Shown here: in pieces, positions 34,856 to 43,735 of the stretch
How positions within the stretch are numbered: position 1 is the stretch's first letter
Layout of the letters: the number at the start of each line of letters is the position of its first letter
Assembly: GCA_040756055.1 (NCBI GenBank)
Contig: JBFLZR010000002.1
Span: 22,411 to 86,410, forward strand
Length of the DNA stretch: 64,000 nucleotides
Direction: 5' to 3'
Source: Candidatus Zixiibacteriota bacterium
GTDB lineage: Bacteria > Zixibacteria > MSB-5A5 > GN15 > FEB-12
Notes under the pieces: generated by a model
Databases searched by the model: none
Seen by the model: the letters and a program-made list of their open reading frames with translations, nothing else
What the model was told of the DNA's origin: nothing
Made by a program: the position numbers and the translations under genes

Positions 34856-35536
34856 ATGGCAGATGTCTTTGTACAGATAAAGAATGTGTATAAGTCGTAT
34901 TGGCGCGACAGCCTTGAAATTCCGGTTCTGAAGAATATTAATCTCGATATCCCCGAGGCCGAATTCGTCGCCCTCATGGGACCATCCGGCTCAGGCAAGA
35001 CTACTCTTCTCAATCTGATAGCCGGTATCGACCGACCCTCCGATGGAGATGTAATCGTAGACGGTCAAAGTGTTACGGGGCTATCCGAAGGCCAGCTGGC
35101 AAGGTGGCGCAGCCGCAATATCGGTTTCGTTTTTCAGTTCTATAACCTCATGCCGGTATTAACCGCCTTTGAGAACGTGGAACTGCCTCTTCTTCTGACC
35201 AGACTCAATCGCAGGGAGCGCCGCCGCCAGGTGGAGACGGCACTGTCGACAGTCGGGCTGAGTGACCGCATGGATCACTATCCCAACCAGTTGTCAGGCG
35301 GTCAGGAACAGCGGGTGGCAATTGCCCGCGCCATTGTGACCGACCCGACTCTGATTCTCGCTGATGAACCCACTGGCGATCTTGACAAAAAATCGGCCGA
35401 GGATGTCATGGAACTGCTTAGCCGCCTCAATCAGGAGTTCAAAAAGACCATCATTATGGTTACCCACGATCCCCGGGCCGCCGAGAAAGCTCACATCCAG
35501 CGCCATCTCGACAAAGGGGAACTCAATCACGTATGA
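34856..35536 (+). CDS. ABC transporter ATP-binding protein, MacB/LolD type
   Basis: 226 residues. Walker [10 protein letters not shown], the signature LSGGQEQR, Walker [13 protein letters not shown] and the H-loop TH in [11 protein letters not shown] are present. The glutamate in GGQEQR is a small change from the usual GGQQQR. The closest types are LolD/MacB/FtsE-like ATPases that work with FtsX-fold permeases, which follow here. It overlaps the next permease by four bases. Confidence 0.93.
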   Translation: MADVFVQIKNVYKSYWRDSLEIPVLKNINLDIPEAEFVALMGPSGSGKTTLLNLIAGIDRPSDGDVIVDGQSVTGLSEGQLARWRSRNIGFVFQFYNLMPVLTAFENVELPLLLTRLNRRERRRQVETALSTVGLSDRMDHYPNQLSGGQEQRVAIARAIVTDPTLILADEPTGDLDKKSAEDVMELLSRLNQEFKKTIIMVTHDPRAAEKAHIQRHLDKGELNHV

Positions 35537-36687
35537 AGGTTCTCAAGTTAGTAAGCAGAAACACCACCCGTCACCTTCTGCGATCGTTTCTCACTGTCCT
35601 GGGACTCGCCATCGCCGTCATGGCATTTGCCGTCATCCGAACGGCAATCGATGCCTGGTATGCCGGCGCGAACGCCTCCTCCCCCAATCGGTTGGTCATT
35701 ACCAATAGCATCTCGCTGGTTTTCCCTCTACCGCTGGCTTACAAAGAAAAGATCGCTCAGGTCGACGGTGTCACCGGACTGTCGTGGGCACAGTGGTTCG
35801 GAGGCACCTATGTCGATCCTAAGAATTTCTTTCCTCAGTTCGCGATCGATGATTCCTATCTCGATCTGTATCCGGAATACATAATTCCCCCGGAGCAGAA
35901 GCAGGCCTATTTGGAGGAACGCAGCGCCGTCATTGTCGGTCGCGCGCTGGCGGACAGATTCGGCTGGACGGTCGGGGACCCGGTTCGCCTGACGGGAACA
36001 ATCTTTCCTGGCGACTGGGACTTTATCATCCGGGGAATCTACACCGGCCGGGAAGAAACGACCGATGAATCCCAGTGGTTCATGCACTTCGAATACCTCG
36101 ACGAGCGCATGAGAATCGAGATGCCGCCAAGAGCCGGGCAAGTCGGCTCTTTTATTGTAAGAATCGCGGATCCGAACCAGGCGGCTGAGATGTCGGCCAG
36201 AATTGACGGTCTTTTCGCCAACTCACTCGCGGAGACCAAGACACAGACCGAACGCGCCTTCCAGTTGAGCTTCGTCTCCATGGCCAGTTCGATTGTCACC
36301 GGCTTGAGAATAATCTCATTCATGGTCATCGGCATTATTCTTCTCGTGCTTGCCAATACTATGGCGATGACCGCAAGGGAACGTGTGTCGGAGTACGCCC
36401 TGATGAAGACTCTCGGTTTCCGGCCTGTTCACATACTCGGTTTGATTTTCGGGGAGTCACTATTTATAGCCGCGATGGGCGGCCTGCTGGGTTTGATCAT
36501 TACTTTTCCAATCAAGAATCTCCTCGCAATGGCTGTGAAGGACTTCTTCCCGGTTCTGAGACTTGATCCCATGACCATGCTTTTCGGGCTTTTTGCGTCG
36601 CTGGTAGTTGGATTGATTGCCGCCATTTTCCCGGCCCTGAAAGCGGTCAGAACGCCGATAGTTGACGGACTACGGATAATAGAATAG
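35533..36687 (+). CDS. ABC transporter permease, MacB/FtsX fold (1)
   Basis: 384 residues: one N-terminal helix (about 15-40), a large periplasmic domain and three C-terminal helices, the FtsX/MacB topology. VSEYALMKTLGFRPVHILGLI is the FtsX coupling region after the second helix. It likely forms a heterodimeric permease with the next gene, fed by the ATPase upstream. The substrate (lipoprotein, peptide or drug) is not evident. Confidence 0.88.
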   Translation: MKVLKLVSRNTTRHLLRSFLTVLGLAIAVMAFAVIRTAIDAWYAGANASSPNRLVITNSISLVFPLPLAYKEKIAQVDGVTGLSWAQWFGGTYVDPKNFFPQFAIDDSYLDLYPEYIIPPEQKQAYLEERSAVIVGRALADRFGWTVGDPVRLTGTIFPGDWDFIIRGIYTGREETTDESQWFMHFEYLDERMRIEMPPRAGQVGSFIVRIADPNQAAEMSARIDGLFANSLAETKTQTERAFQLSFVSMASSIVTGLRIISFMVIGIILLVLANTMAMTARERVSEYALMKTLGFRPVHILGLIFGESLFIAAMGGLLGLIITFPIKNLLAMAVKDFFPVLRLDPMTMLFGLFASLVVGLIAAIFPALKAVRTPIVDGLRIIE

Positions 36688-36695
36688 GTCACGAT

Positions 36696-37862
36696 ATGAC
36701 ACTGCTGCTGAACTATTCGTACAGAAACATATTTGCCCGCAAGCTGACATCGATTCTGACTGTCTTTGGCATCGCGCTGGTAGTTTTTGTCTTCTGTGCC
36801 GTACTGATGCTGTCCAACGGTCTCAGCACCACCCTCGTTTCCACCGGCGAGGATGACAATGCCATCGTGATAAGAAGAGCTTCCCAAACCGAAGTCCAGT
36901 CTATCATCTACCGCGACATGGCCAATGCCATCAAGGCCGATGAAGCTATTGCAAAAGACGACAACGGAACCCCGCTGGTCACCTCCGAGATTCTCGTGCT
37001 CATCAACCAGCCCAAGCGCGGAACCGATGAACCCAGCAATGTGCCGGTGCGGGGCGTTGCCGAGATGTCTATCCGGATGCGGCCGGAATTTAAGATAGTG
37101 GAAGGTAGAATGTGGCAACCCGGGACTTCGGAAATTATCGCCGGTAAGAAAGTAGCGGAGTCGTTTCAGGGATGCGGCCTCGGTGAAACAGTTCGCTTTG
37201 GAATGCGAGAATGGACCGTGGTCGGAGTCTTTGAGACGAATGGCTCCGGCTTTGAGTCGGAGTTGTGGGGTGATGTCGATCAGCTCATGGATGCTTTCGG
37301 ACGTCCGGTGTTTTCATCGCTTACCATGAGACTTGCCGATCCGGGAGATTTCGACGCTTTCAAACAAAAACTGGAAAACGACCCCAGGTACACAATCGAA
37401 GTGATGCGAGAGAAGGATTATTACGAGGAACAGTCTAAGTTCACCACGATTTTCATCAACGCCCTGGGCGTGACTATCTCCATAATATTCTCCCTCGGAG
37501 CGATTGTCGGGGCTATGATCACGATGTACGCCGCTGTAGCTAACAGAACCGTTGAGATTGGCACTTTGCGCGCGCTCGGTTTCAGCCGGCGCTCTGTTCT
37601 GGCTGCGTTTCTTATCGAGTCGCTTCTGATTGCCCTGATAGGTGGCACTTTTGGGGTGTTAGCCGCGAGCTTCCTGAGGTTCGTTCAAGTATCAACGACC
37701 AATTGGAACACGTTCGCCGAGATAGCTTTCTCGTTTGAATTATCGCCTCAGATAGTCATCGATGCTCTTATTTTCGCCGTCATAATGGGATTCGTCGGAG
37801 GCTTTCTCCCCGCTGTTCGGGCAGCCCGTTTCCGCATCATCAACGCTCTTCGCGCGAAATAG
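36696..37862 (+). CDS. ABC transporter permease, MacB/FtsX fold (2)
   Basis: 388 residues with the same topology as its neighbour: YSYRNIFARKLTSILTVFGIALVVFVF at the N-terminus, a periplasmic domain, and three C-terminal helices with VEIGTLRALGFSRRSVLAAFL. Two different FtsX-fold genes in tandem imply a heterodimer. It ends the adaptor-ATPase-permease-permease operon. Confidence 0.88.
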   Translation: MTLLLNYSYRNIFARKLTSILTVFGIALVVFVFCAVLMLSNGLSTTLVSTGEDDNAIVIRRASQTEVQSIIYRDMANAIKADEAIAKDDNGTPLVTSEILVLINQPKRGTDEPSNVPVRGVAEMSIRMRPEFKIVEGRMWQPGTSEIIAGKKVAESFQGCGLGETVRFGMREWTVVGVFETNGSGFESELWGDVDQLMDAFGRPVFSSLTMRLADPGDFDAFKQKLENDPRYTIEVMREKDYYEEQSKFTTIFINALGVTISIIFSLGAIVGAMITMYAAVANRTVEIGTLRALGFSRRSVLAAFLIESLLIALIGGTFGVLAASFLRFVQVSTTNWNTFAEIAFSFELSPQIVIDALIFAVIMGFVGGFLPAVRAARFRIINALRAK

Positions 37863-37924
37863 GTCTGCCACCCGGCCGCTATCAGGTAATTTTCACCAAA
37901 CTATGGCCTCGTGCCAAGTAAATT

Positions 37925-37938
37925 GTACCGGCCGGTAC
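37925..37938. promoter_or_regulatory. 14-base perfect palindrome, possible upstream activator site
   Basis: GTACCGGCCGGTAC is a perfect palindrome about 115 bases upstream of the sigma54-like promoter at 38048-38064. That is the usual distance of an enhancer-binding-protein site. Its role is only inferred. Confidence 0.35.
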
Positions 37939-38047
37939 GAATTCAGCATTCGGCCGGGCCTGTGGGTACGCTATTTTTGACCAGCCCAAAAACTGTGCCA
38001 ATTGATAAGTCGTTGAAAGACGGCTTGCTTCGTAGTACAAGCGAATC

Positions 38048-38064
38048 TTGGCAAAGCCTTTGCA
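38048..38064 (+). promoter_or_regulatory. sigma54 (RpoN)-type -24/-12 promoter
   Basis: TTGGCAAAGCCTTTGCA keeps the invariant GG and GC dinucleotides exactly ten bases apart and matches the TGGCA-N6/7-TTGCA consensus nearly throughout. It would start transcription about 60 bases before the ATG of the secreted protein gene. Confidence 0.65.
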
Positions 38065-38137
38065 CGTACGACAGACATCTGGCACTAAAGAACCAGAGCT
38101 ACTAACCCTCACACCTCAAACGGAGGAGATGATCGAA

Positions 38138-38509
38138 ATGCGTAGAATCAGCACCTTACTTCTGGTACTGGGATTCGCCCTTCTTCTGGGTTCCGGTAAT
38201 GCGGTAGCTGGCGACGGAAACTTCTACCAGTGGCTGCATGACGACGACGGTGACGGAATTCCGAACTGCCTGGACCCCGACTGGTATGCTCCCGAAGATG
38301 GTACCGGTTATCAGAACAATAACGGTCAGTTGACCACCAGCACCTTGCCGGATGGTACGCTCAACGGCGATCAGATCAAAGATCAGATCCAGTTGAAACT
38401 GCAGGATGGCAGCTGCCAGGATACCGTTGTGGTTCCTACTTCGCTCGACGGCGATATGGACCGTTTGCAGATTCAACTGAAGCTGCAGGACGGAAGCTGC
38501 AATCCGTAA
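38138..38509 (+). CDS. Small secreted protein with a calcium-binding-type DxDGDG motif and a duplicated C-terminal segment
   Basis: 123 residues, no recognised family. MRRISTLLLVLGFALLLGSGNAVAG is a good signal peptide. Residues about 32-47 (HDDDGDGIPNCLDPDW) form a thrombospondin-type-3 / EF-hand-like Ca-binding motif. The C-terminus carries two nearly identical copies of QIQLKLQDGSC about 37 residues apart, each ending in a cysteine, so a disulfide between repeats is possible. The ATG at 38138 has GGAGGAG nine bases upstream; an upstream in-frame extension lies inside the promoter and is not used. It is preceded by a sigma54-type promoter and followed by a strong terminator, so it is transcribed alone. 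Confidence 0.75.
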   Translation: MRRISTLLLVLGFALLLGSGNAVAGDGNFYQWLHDDDGDGIPNCLDPDWYAPEDGTGYQNNNGQLTTSTLPDGTLNGDQIKDQIQLKLQDGSCQDTVVVPTSLDGDMDRLQIQLKLQDGSCNP

Positions 38510-38559
38510 TTTGACTGCTACGACATTACGCTGAAGACTCTGAATTGAGTCTCGCTAAA

Positions 38560-38586
38560 AAACCCCTCCCGAATCGGGAGGGGTTT
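38560..38586. terminator. Bidirectional intrinsic terminator
   Basis: AAACCCCTCCCGA and TCGGGAGGGGTTT form a perfect 13-base inverted repeat between two convergent genes. The flanking A-run on the left and T-run on the right let it terminate transcripts from both sides. Confidence 0.85.
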
Positions 38587-38614
38587 ATACTTTTCGTCAG
38601 AGTTCGAACCTGCG

Positions 38615-39361
38615 TTACATCAGCGAATATCCACCGTCGACAATGACAGTCTGACCGGTGATCCAGGTAGCCTTCGGCCCGGCAAGAAACACGACTACAT
38701 CAGCAACCTCTTCCGGTTTGCCCACCCGCTTGAACGGCGTGCGCTGCGAGACTTCATCGAGCATCTGCTGATAGTTGGGAAAACTCTTTAGAGCGTTGGT
38801 GTCGATAAATCCGCCGGAGACGCAGTTGACCGTGATGTGTCTTGGCGCCAGTTCAATGGCCATATACTTGACCATATTCTCGATTGCCGCTTTCGAGACA
38901 CCGATCGACGCGTACCCGGGGATATAACGGATGGAACCGAGCGACGAAAGTGTAACAATCCTGCTGTGATTCGGCATTATCGGCGACGCCAGCTGCACGC
39001 TGTTAAGAAAAGCGCGGGCGTTGGTGTGCATCGACAGATCCCACGCCTTGTCGTCGATGTTCAGCATACTCGTAAACAACCCCAGGGCCGCGTTCGATAT
39101 CAGAATATCCAGCTTTCCGAATCGTTCCTTGATTCCTTCGAAAATCGCCGGGATCTGGTCATGATTGCCCATGTTGGCGCGATGCGCATAAGAATCGACC
39201 CCGTAGCTCCTGATCTTCTCCACCGTCTCGTTGGCCGCCTGACGGGAACGAAAATAGTTGACGACCACATGAGCCCCCTGCTCGGCCAGCTTCTCAGCTA
39301 TACATCGTCCGATACCTTTGGTACCCCCTGATACAAATGCAACTTTTCCTTTTAATTCCAT
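38615..39361 (-). CDS. fabL: Enoyl-[acyl-carrier-protein] reductase, FabL type (SDR)
   Basis: 248 residues. The nucleotide site is VAFVSGGTKGIGRCIA. The catalytic region SSLGSIRYIPGYASIGVSKAAIE has Tyr and Lys six residues apart (YxxxxxxK), the spacing of enoyl reductases rather than the YxxxK of ketoreductases, and NCVSGGFIDTNALKSFPN closely resembles Bacillus FabL. It would reduce enoyl-ACP with NADPH in the last step of fatty-acid elongation. Third gene of the E2-lipB-fabL group. Confidence 0.85.
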   Translation of the reverse strand: MELKGKVAFVSGGTKGIGRCIAEKLAEQGAHVVVNYFRSRQAANETVEKIRSYGVDSYAHRANMGNHDQIPAIFEGIKERFGKLDILISNAALGLFTSMLNIDDKAWDLSMHTNARAFLNSVQLASPIMPNHSRIVTLSSLGSIRYIPGYASIGVSKAAIENMVKYMAIELAPRHITVNCVSGGFIDTNALKSFPNYQQMLDEVSQRTPFKRVGKPEEVADVVVFLAGPKATWITGQTVIVDGGYSLM

Positions 39362-39400
39362 TGTTCGATATCCTTACTCTGTCGGATTGGTAACCTGCGT

Positions 39401-40105
39401 TTAGATGACGTTGCCGCCGGCCTGTGACTCTATATCCTCGGCGATCTCTTCGAGCCTCACCGGGTAAAATTTTAAGTCGAAAATAGCGGCATATTTGTCC
39501 AGGAGTGTATCGCCGAAATGCTGCAGATCTATATCCTGGCCCAGAAGGTTTTTCGCGGATGTCATAATTTCGGGAGCGAGTCCGCACGGGTTGATCGCGG
39601 TAAACTCGTTAAGGTCTACATTCAGATTAATCGCCGCGCCGTGAAACGATATCCAGCTTCTGACCGCAACTCCCAGCGATGCAATCTTTTTTTCACCAAC
39701 CCATACGCCGGTGTATTCCTCGCCTTTTTTGGCCTCTATGCCATATTCGATGAGTGCCCTTATGATGCCATCCTGTATGTTCGACATGAACAGATGAAGG
39801 TCCCGCCCCCGGCGTGCCAGGTTGAAAATAAAATAGACCACAAGCTGACCGGGACCGTGATAGGTAACATCTCCCCCGCGTTCGATAAAGTATGGCTTGG
39901 TGGTCAGGTTTTCGAAATTCTCTTTGTGGCCGTCTTTCCCCACGGTGACCACCGGCGGATGCTCGACAAGAATCAGCGTATCTCTGGCCATTCCCTCCTT
40001 GCGAAGTTTAACCAGCCCATGCTGCCACTCAAGCACTCGCTCAAATTCGATCTTACCGAGCTTCAGGACCCAGCCGGGTGAGGTTTTGTTCGTCGTCGCA
40101 GCCAT
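39401..40105 (-). CDS. lipB: Octanoyltransferase (lipoate biosynthesis)
   Basis: 234 residues. It shows VEHPPVVTVGKDG, the RGGDVTYHGPGQLV motif, KIASLGVAVRSWISFHGAAINLN with the catalytic lysine, and NPCGL with the nucleophilic cysteine. LipB moves octanoyl from ACP to lipoyl domains, such as that of the E2 gene just upstream (three bases away). No lipA is in the window. Confidence 0.95.
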   Translation of the reverse strand: MAATTNKTSPGWVLKLGKIEFERVLEWQHGLVKLRKEGMARDTLILVEHPPVVTVGKDGHKENFENLTTKPYFIERGGDVTYHGPGQLVVYFIFNLARRGRDLHLFMSNIQDGIIRALIEYGIEAKKGEEYTGVWVGEKKIASLGVAVRSWISFHGAAINLNVDLNEFTAINPCGLAPEIMTSAKNLLGQDIDLQHFGDTLLDKYAAIFDLKFYPVRLEEIAEDIESQAGGNVI

Positions 40106-40108
40106 CTT

Positions 40109-41479
40109 CTATCGAAGCTGCAAAAGCAGCTTGCGAGGATCCGCCAGATATTCGTGCACCCGATGCAGAAATTGCACGGCAACATGACCGTCAATAAGAC
40201 GGTGATCGAATGAAAGGCCGAAGCTGGAGATATCGCGAATGACAATCTCACCGTCGACGACCCACGGTTTCTTGATTATGGCGTGAACACCCAGAATAGC
40301 CACCTGCGGCTGGTTGATTATTGGTGTCGAAGCCGCCGCGCCGAACATACCGGCATTGGTTATCGAAAAAGTACCGCCGCTGACATCATCGGGGGTTAAT
40401 TGGTTCTTCCTCGCCCGCCTGCCAATCGAATCCAGCTCGACCGCCAGCTCGACTATCGTCTTTTTGTCGGCATCCTTAATTACGGGAACAATGAGACCTT
40501 CGTCACGGGCCACGGCGACACCGATGTTATAAAAATTCTTGAAGACTATTTCTTTTTCCGTCATCGAGGCGTTCAGTTTTGGAAACTCGTGCAGCGCCGC
40601 GCCGGCTGCCTTGATGATAAAAGGCATATAAGTGATTTTGGCGCCATAGGTATTCACGAAGGAATTCTTGATTTCTTCGCGCAGTTTCACCAGTTCCGTA
40701 AAGTCGATATCCTCAAAAGTTGTCACATGCGGAGAGGTTTGCACCGACCTGACCATGTGGTCGGATATCACCTTCCTGATACCCGCCAGCGGTATACGCG
40801 TCTCACGCCTGTTGGCCGGCAGCGGTTCAAACGTCGGAATTTCGACTTTCACGAGAGGTTCACGCGGAGTTTCCGGCGCGGCTTTCTGTTCGGCCGAAGC
40901 GGATGGTTTTGAGACCATCGGCAGAGGTGGGGGTGGAATCGGCCCCATCGTAAATCCGGCCGAGGCTGACCTCGCCTCAACTGCCCGCATGACATCATCA
41001 ACCGTCACCCGGCCTTCCTTGCCCGTGGGGGTTATAGTCGAAGGATCCAGGGAATATTCGCGAATAAGAACCTTTACTTTGGGGGACATTTTCCCCTTGC
41101 CGATTTCGGCTGTAGCTTTGATCTCCTGCTGCGGTTTAGGTGGTTTTGCGGGGGCCGGGGCAGCCTTTTCGGCCGCGGGCGTTTCTGCTTTAGGCGCTTC
41201 AGGGGAAGGCTTCGCCTGCGGCCGTGGAGCCGCCTCACCTTTACCGTCGTCAATAACGGCTATCCGGGTGCCCACCGGAACAACATCTCCCTCCTTGGCA
41301 AACTGATGAGTCAGTGTCCCTTCGGCCTCAGCCGGTATTTCCACATTGACCTTATCGGTCATCAATTCCACCAGCGGCTGATTTAGCTTTACCGGATCTC
41401 CGATCTTGACCTTCCACTCCAGAATCGTGCCCTCCAGGACCGATTCTCCCATCTGAGGGACCAAAACATCTAACGCCAT
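40109..41479 (-). CDS. 2-oxoacid dehydrogenase E2 component (dihydrolipoamide acyltransferase)
   Basis: 456 residues. The single lipoyl domain (residues 1-78) has its lysine at residue 43 in the TDKVNVEIPA motif. An Ala/Pro/Lys-rich linker follows, then a peripheral-subunit-binding domain (about 130-168) and the catalytic acyltransferase domain with SFDHRLIDGHVAVQF. Motif style suits a branched-chain or pyruvate E2; E1 and E3 are not adjacent, so the substrate remains open. Expressed from a promoter at 41536-41565 with lipB and fabL. Confidence 0.92.
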   Translation of the reverse strand: MALDVLVPQMGESVLEGTILEWKVKIGDPVKLNQPLVELMTDKVNVEIPAEAEGTLTHQFAKEGDVVPVGTRIAVIDDGKGEAAPRPQAKPSPEAPKAETPAAEKAAPAPAKPPKPQQEIKATAEIGKGKMSPKVKVLIREYSLDPSTITPTGKEGRVTVDDVMRAVEARSASAGFTMGPIPPPPLPMVSKPSASAEQKAAPETPREPLVKVEIPTFEPLPANRRETRIPLAGIRKVISDHMVRSVQTSPHVTTFEDIDFTELVKLREEIKNSFVNTYGAKITYMPFIIKAAGAALHEFPKLNASMTEKEIVFKNFYNIGVAVARDEGLIVPVIKDADKKTIVELAVELDSIGRRARKNQLTPDDVSGGTFSITNAGMFGAAASTPIINQPQVAILGVHAIIKKPWVVDGEIVIRDISSFGLSFDHRLIDGHVAVQFLHRVHEYLADPRKLLLQLR

Positions 41480-41535
41480 CTTCGTGTCCTTCTATCTCGA
41501 TTTTGAGAATATTTCTTTAGGTTGATAACGTAGGC

Positions 41536-41565
41536 AATATACGGAATGTTCACCATTGTAGTCAA
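41536..41565 (-). promoter_or_regulatory. sigma70-type promoter for E2-lipB-fabL
   Basis: On the minus strand TTGACT (41560-41565) and TATATT (41536-41541) are 18 bases apart, about 57 bases upstream of the E2 start codon. Confidence 0.55.
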
Positions 41566-41590
41566 GATTCCCCCTCACAAATAGAGCCCG

Positions 41591-42670
41591 TCAGCTGACC
41601 TCAAGCATCTTCTCAAGAGCCAGAAGCGCTTCGCTTCTAACAGGTTCCGTCACCCGAATCGGTTTGATTTCGCCCAGATTCTCAAGAGTATAGGCGAGGT
41701 CATTGAGGGTCGTGCGATACATATTGGCACACACCGGACAAGTCTGGCCTGACAGCTCGATGATGGTCTTGTCCGGATGCTCATGGGCCATCCGGTTAAT
41801 CAGATTTATCTCCGTGCCGATCGCTATGGTCGAGCCGGCAGGCGCCTTGCGGCAATAATCGACGATGAATTTGGTCGAACCGGCCGCATCCGCCAGATCC
41901 ACGACCTCGTGGGGACATTCCGGATGAACCACTACTTTCACTCCGGGATACTGCCGGCGAACCTCGCGCACGTGCTCGGCGGTGAAATTGGTATGAACGT
42001 GGCAGTGCCCCTTCCACAAAATCACTCTTGCCTTTTCGATTTGCTTCGGCAAAAGTCCCCCGTCATCGCGCGAGAAATCCCAGACTACCATTTCTTCCGG
42101 CTTCAGTCCGAACTTGATGCCGCTGTTGTAACCAAGATGCTCATCCGGAAAGAAAAACAGCTTCTTGCGTCTGGCAAACGCCCACTTGTAGGCGGCATCG
42201 GCATTCGAGGAAGTGCATATCAATCCACCGTGCCGGCCAGTAAAGGCCTTGAGACCGGCGGCCGTGTTCATATACGAAATGGGCATGAAAACCTCATCAC
42301 CGCCGAATTTCTCGAGATATTTCCACGCCTCCATGACATCCGCCATCTCCGCCATGTCGGCCATCGGGCATCCGGCCAGAGGATTGGGCAAATATACCTT
42401 CTTGGATTCATCCGTGAGAATATCAGCGGCCTCGGCCATGAAATGCACACCGCAAAACACAATGTACTCAACATCGGTCTGCTCGGCGGCGATCTTCGAG
42501 AGACCATAACTGTCGCCGACATAATCTCCGTTGGCCACGACTTCTATGCGCTGATAATGATGCGTGAGGATTACGAGTTTCTTTCCCAACTGCCGTCTTG
42601 CCGCCGTGATGCTCTCTTTGAGGTCGTCGGTCGAAGCTTCACGGTACTGCTGTGGAAGTGTAAAATACAT
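41591..42670 (-). CDS. nadA: Quinolinate synthase
   Basis: 359 residues. The [4Fe-4S] cysteines are seen in VFCGVHFMAEAADIL, VVHPECPHEVVDLAD and SGQTCPVCANMYRTTL; LVILTHHYQRIEV is typical of the first of three repeated domains. NadA condenses iminoaspartate with DHAP in NAD synthesis. A longer open frame to 42715 overlaps the upstream reductase gene; the ATG at 42670 comes eight bases after that stop. Confidence 0.95.
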   Translation of the reverse strand: MYFTLPQQYREASTDDLKESITAARRQLGKKLVILTHHYQRIEVVANGDYVGDSYGLSKIAAEQTDVEYIVFCGVHFMAEAADILTDESKKVYLPNPLAGCPMADMAEMADVMEAWKYLEKFGGDEVFMPISYMNTAAGLKAFTGRHGGLICTSSNADAAYKWAFARRKKLFFFPDEHLGYNSGIKFGLKPEEMVVWDFSRDDGGLLPKQIEKARVILWKGHCHVHTNFTAEHVREVRRQYPGVKVVVHPECPHEVVDLADAAGSTKFIVDYCRKAPAGSTIAIGTEINLINRMAHEHPDKTIIELSGQTCPVCANMYRTTLNDLAYTLENLGEIKPIRVTEPVRSEALLALEKMLEVS

Positions 42671-42677
42671 TATATAT

Positions 42678-43733
42678 CTATTCCCTGTCTTTCGCCTTTT
42701 GCTTTTCCCGGGCAATCTTTTTCATAACCAGTTCATGTCTGTCTGTCGAGTGCCCCGGACTGACCTTGGCTTTCGGGTCAATATAGTTTTTCGCGTTGTT
42801 GACGGCAATAGCCACTTCACCGCATCCCGTCGAAATCAATTTCAACTTGCCGTCATAAGTGACAATATCACCGGCAGCATAAACGCCTTCTATATTTGTA
42901 CGCATGCGGCTGTCCACCGCGATGGCGTTTTTGTCGATTTCAAGCCCCCAGTCCCCTATCGGCCCAAGGTTGGTGATAAAACCGACATTGAAGATAACGG
43001 CATCAACTTTGAGCCTCTCCTGTTCGCCTGTCTGCGACTGAACTATGGTAGAGTGGTGCACCCAATCATCACCCTCGATCTCCTTTAACTCCCAGAAAGG
43101 AAATCTGAGATCTACCGATGATTCCATGACCCTGCGAACGGAATCCTCGTGCGCCGAGAAGAAATCATTGCGATGAATGTGCGTTATCGAGCGCGCCACC
43201 GGCTCGAGCATCATTGAATAATCGAACGCCGAGTCGCCTCCGCCGACTATGAGAATATCCCTGTCAACGAAATCGTGCAATCGTCGCACGAAATAATACA
43301 CCCCGGCGCCTTCGAGCTCTCTCACGTTCGGGATGTCTAATCGCTTGGGGACATAGGCTCCAAGTCCGGCGCACACAATCACTGTTTTGGAAAAATGCTC
43401 GTCCTTGTCCGTCACCAACCTGATTACACCGTCCGACCTTCTCTCCAGCCCGACCACCTTCTCCTCCAGACAGTAGGTATGTTCGTACTGGTCGGCCTGC
43501 CGACGGAGTTGTTTAACGAGATCCTTGGCGAGCACCTTCGGAAAACCGGCGACATCGTAGATATATTTCTCGGGATACAGCGCCATCAGACCGCCGCCCA
43601 CCTCGCCGAGCATATCAATCACTTTCGACTTCATGCGCCGAAGACCGCTGTAGTACATACCGTACAGGGCAACGGGGCCGGCGCCGACAAAGGTAACGTC
43701 GTAGATTTTTTCTGTAGCTTTATCCGCGTGCAT
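42678..43733 (-). CDS. Ferredoxin-NADP+ reductase, thioredoxin-reductase-like type
   Basis: 351 residues. It has the FAD site DVTFVGAGPVALYGMYYSG and a second nucleotide site ILIVGGGDSAFDYS, but no CxxC redox pair, which separates it from true thioredoxin reductases. GVYAAGDIVTYDGKLKLISTGCGEVAIAVN is the closing FAD motif of this reductase group. It could feed the Fe-S and peroxide-defence enzymes nearby with electrons. It starts three bases after the stop of the peroxiredoxin gene. Confidence 0.88.
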   Translation of the reverse strand: MHADKATEKIYDVTFVGAGPVALYGMYYSGLRRMKSKVIDMLGEVGGGLMALYPEKYIYDVAGFPKVLAKDLVKQLRRQADQYEHTYCLEEKVVGLERRSDGVIRLVTDKDEHFSKTVIVCAGLGAYVPKRLDIPNVRELEGAGVYYFVRRLHDFVDRDILIVGGGDSAFDYSMMLEPVARSITHIHRNDFFSAHEDSVRRVMESSVDLRFPFWELKEIEGDDWVHHSTIVQSQTGEQERLKVDAVIFNVGFITNLGPIGDWGLEIDKNAIAVDSRMRTNIEGVYAAGDIVTYDGKLKLISTGCGEVAIAVNNAKNYIDPKAKVSPGHSTDRHELVMKKIAREKQKAKDRE

Positions 43734-43735
43734 CT

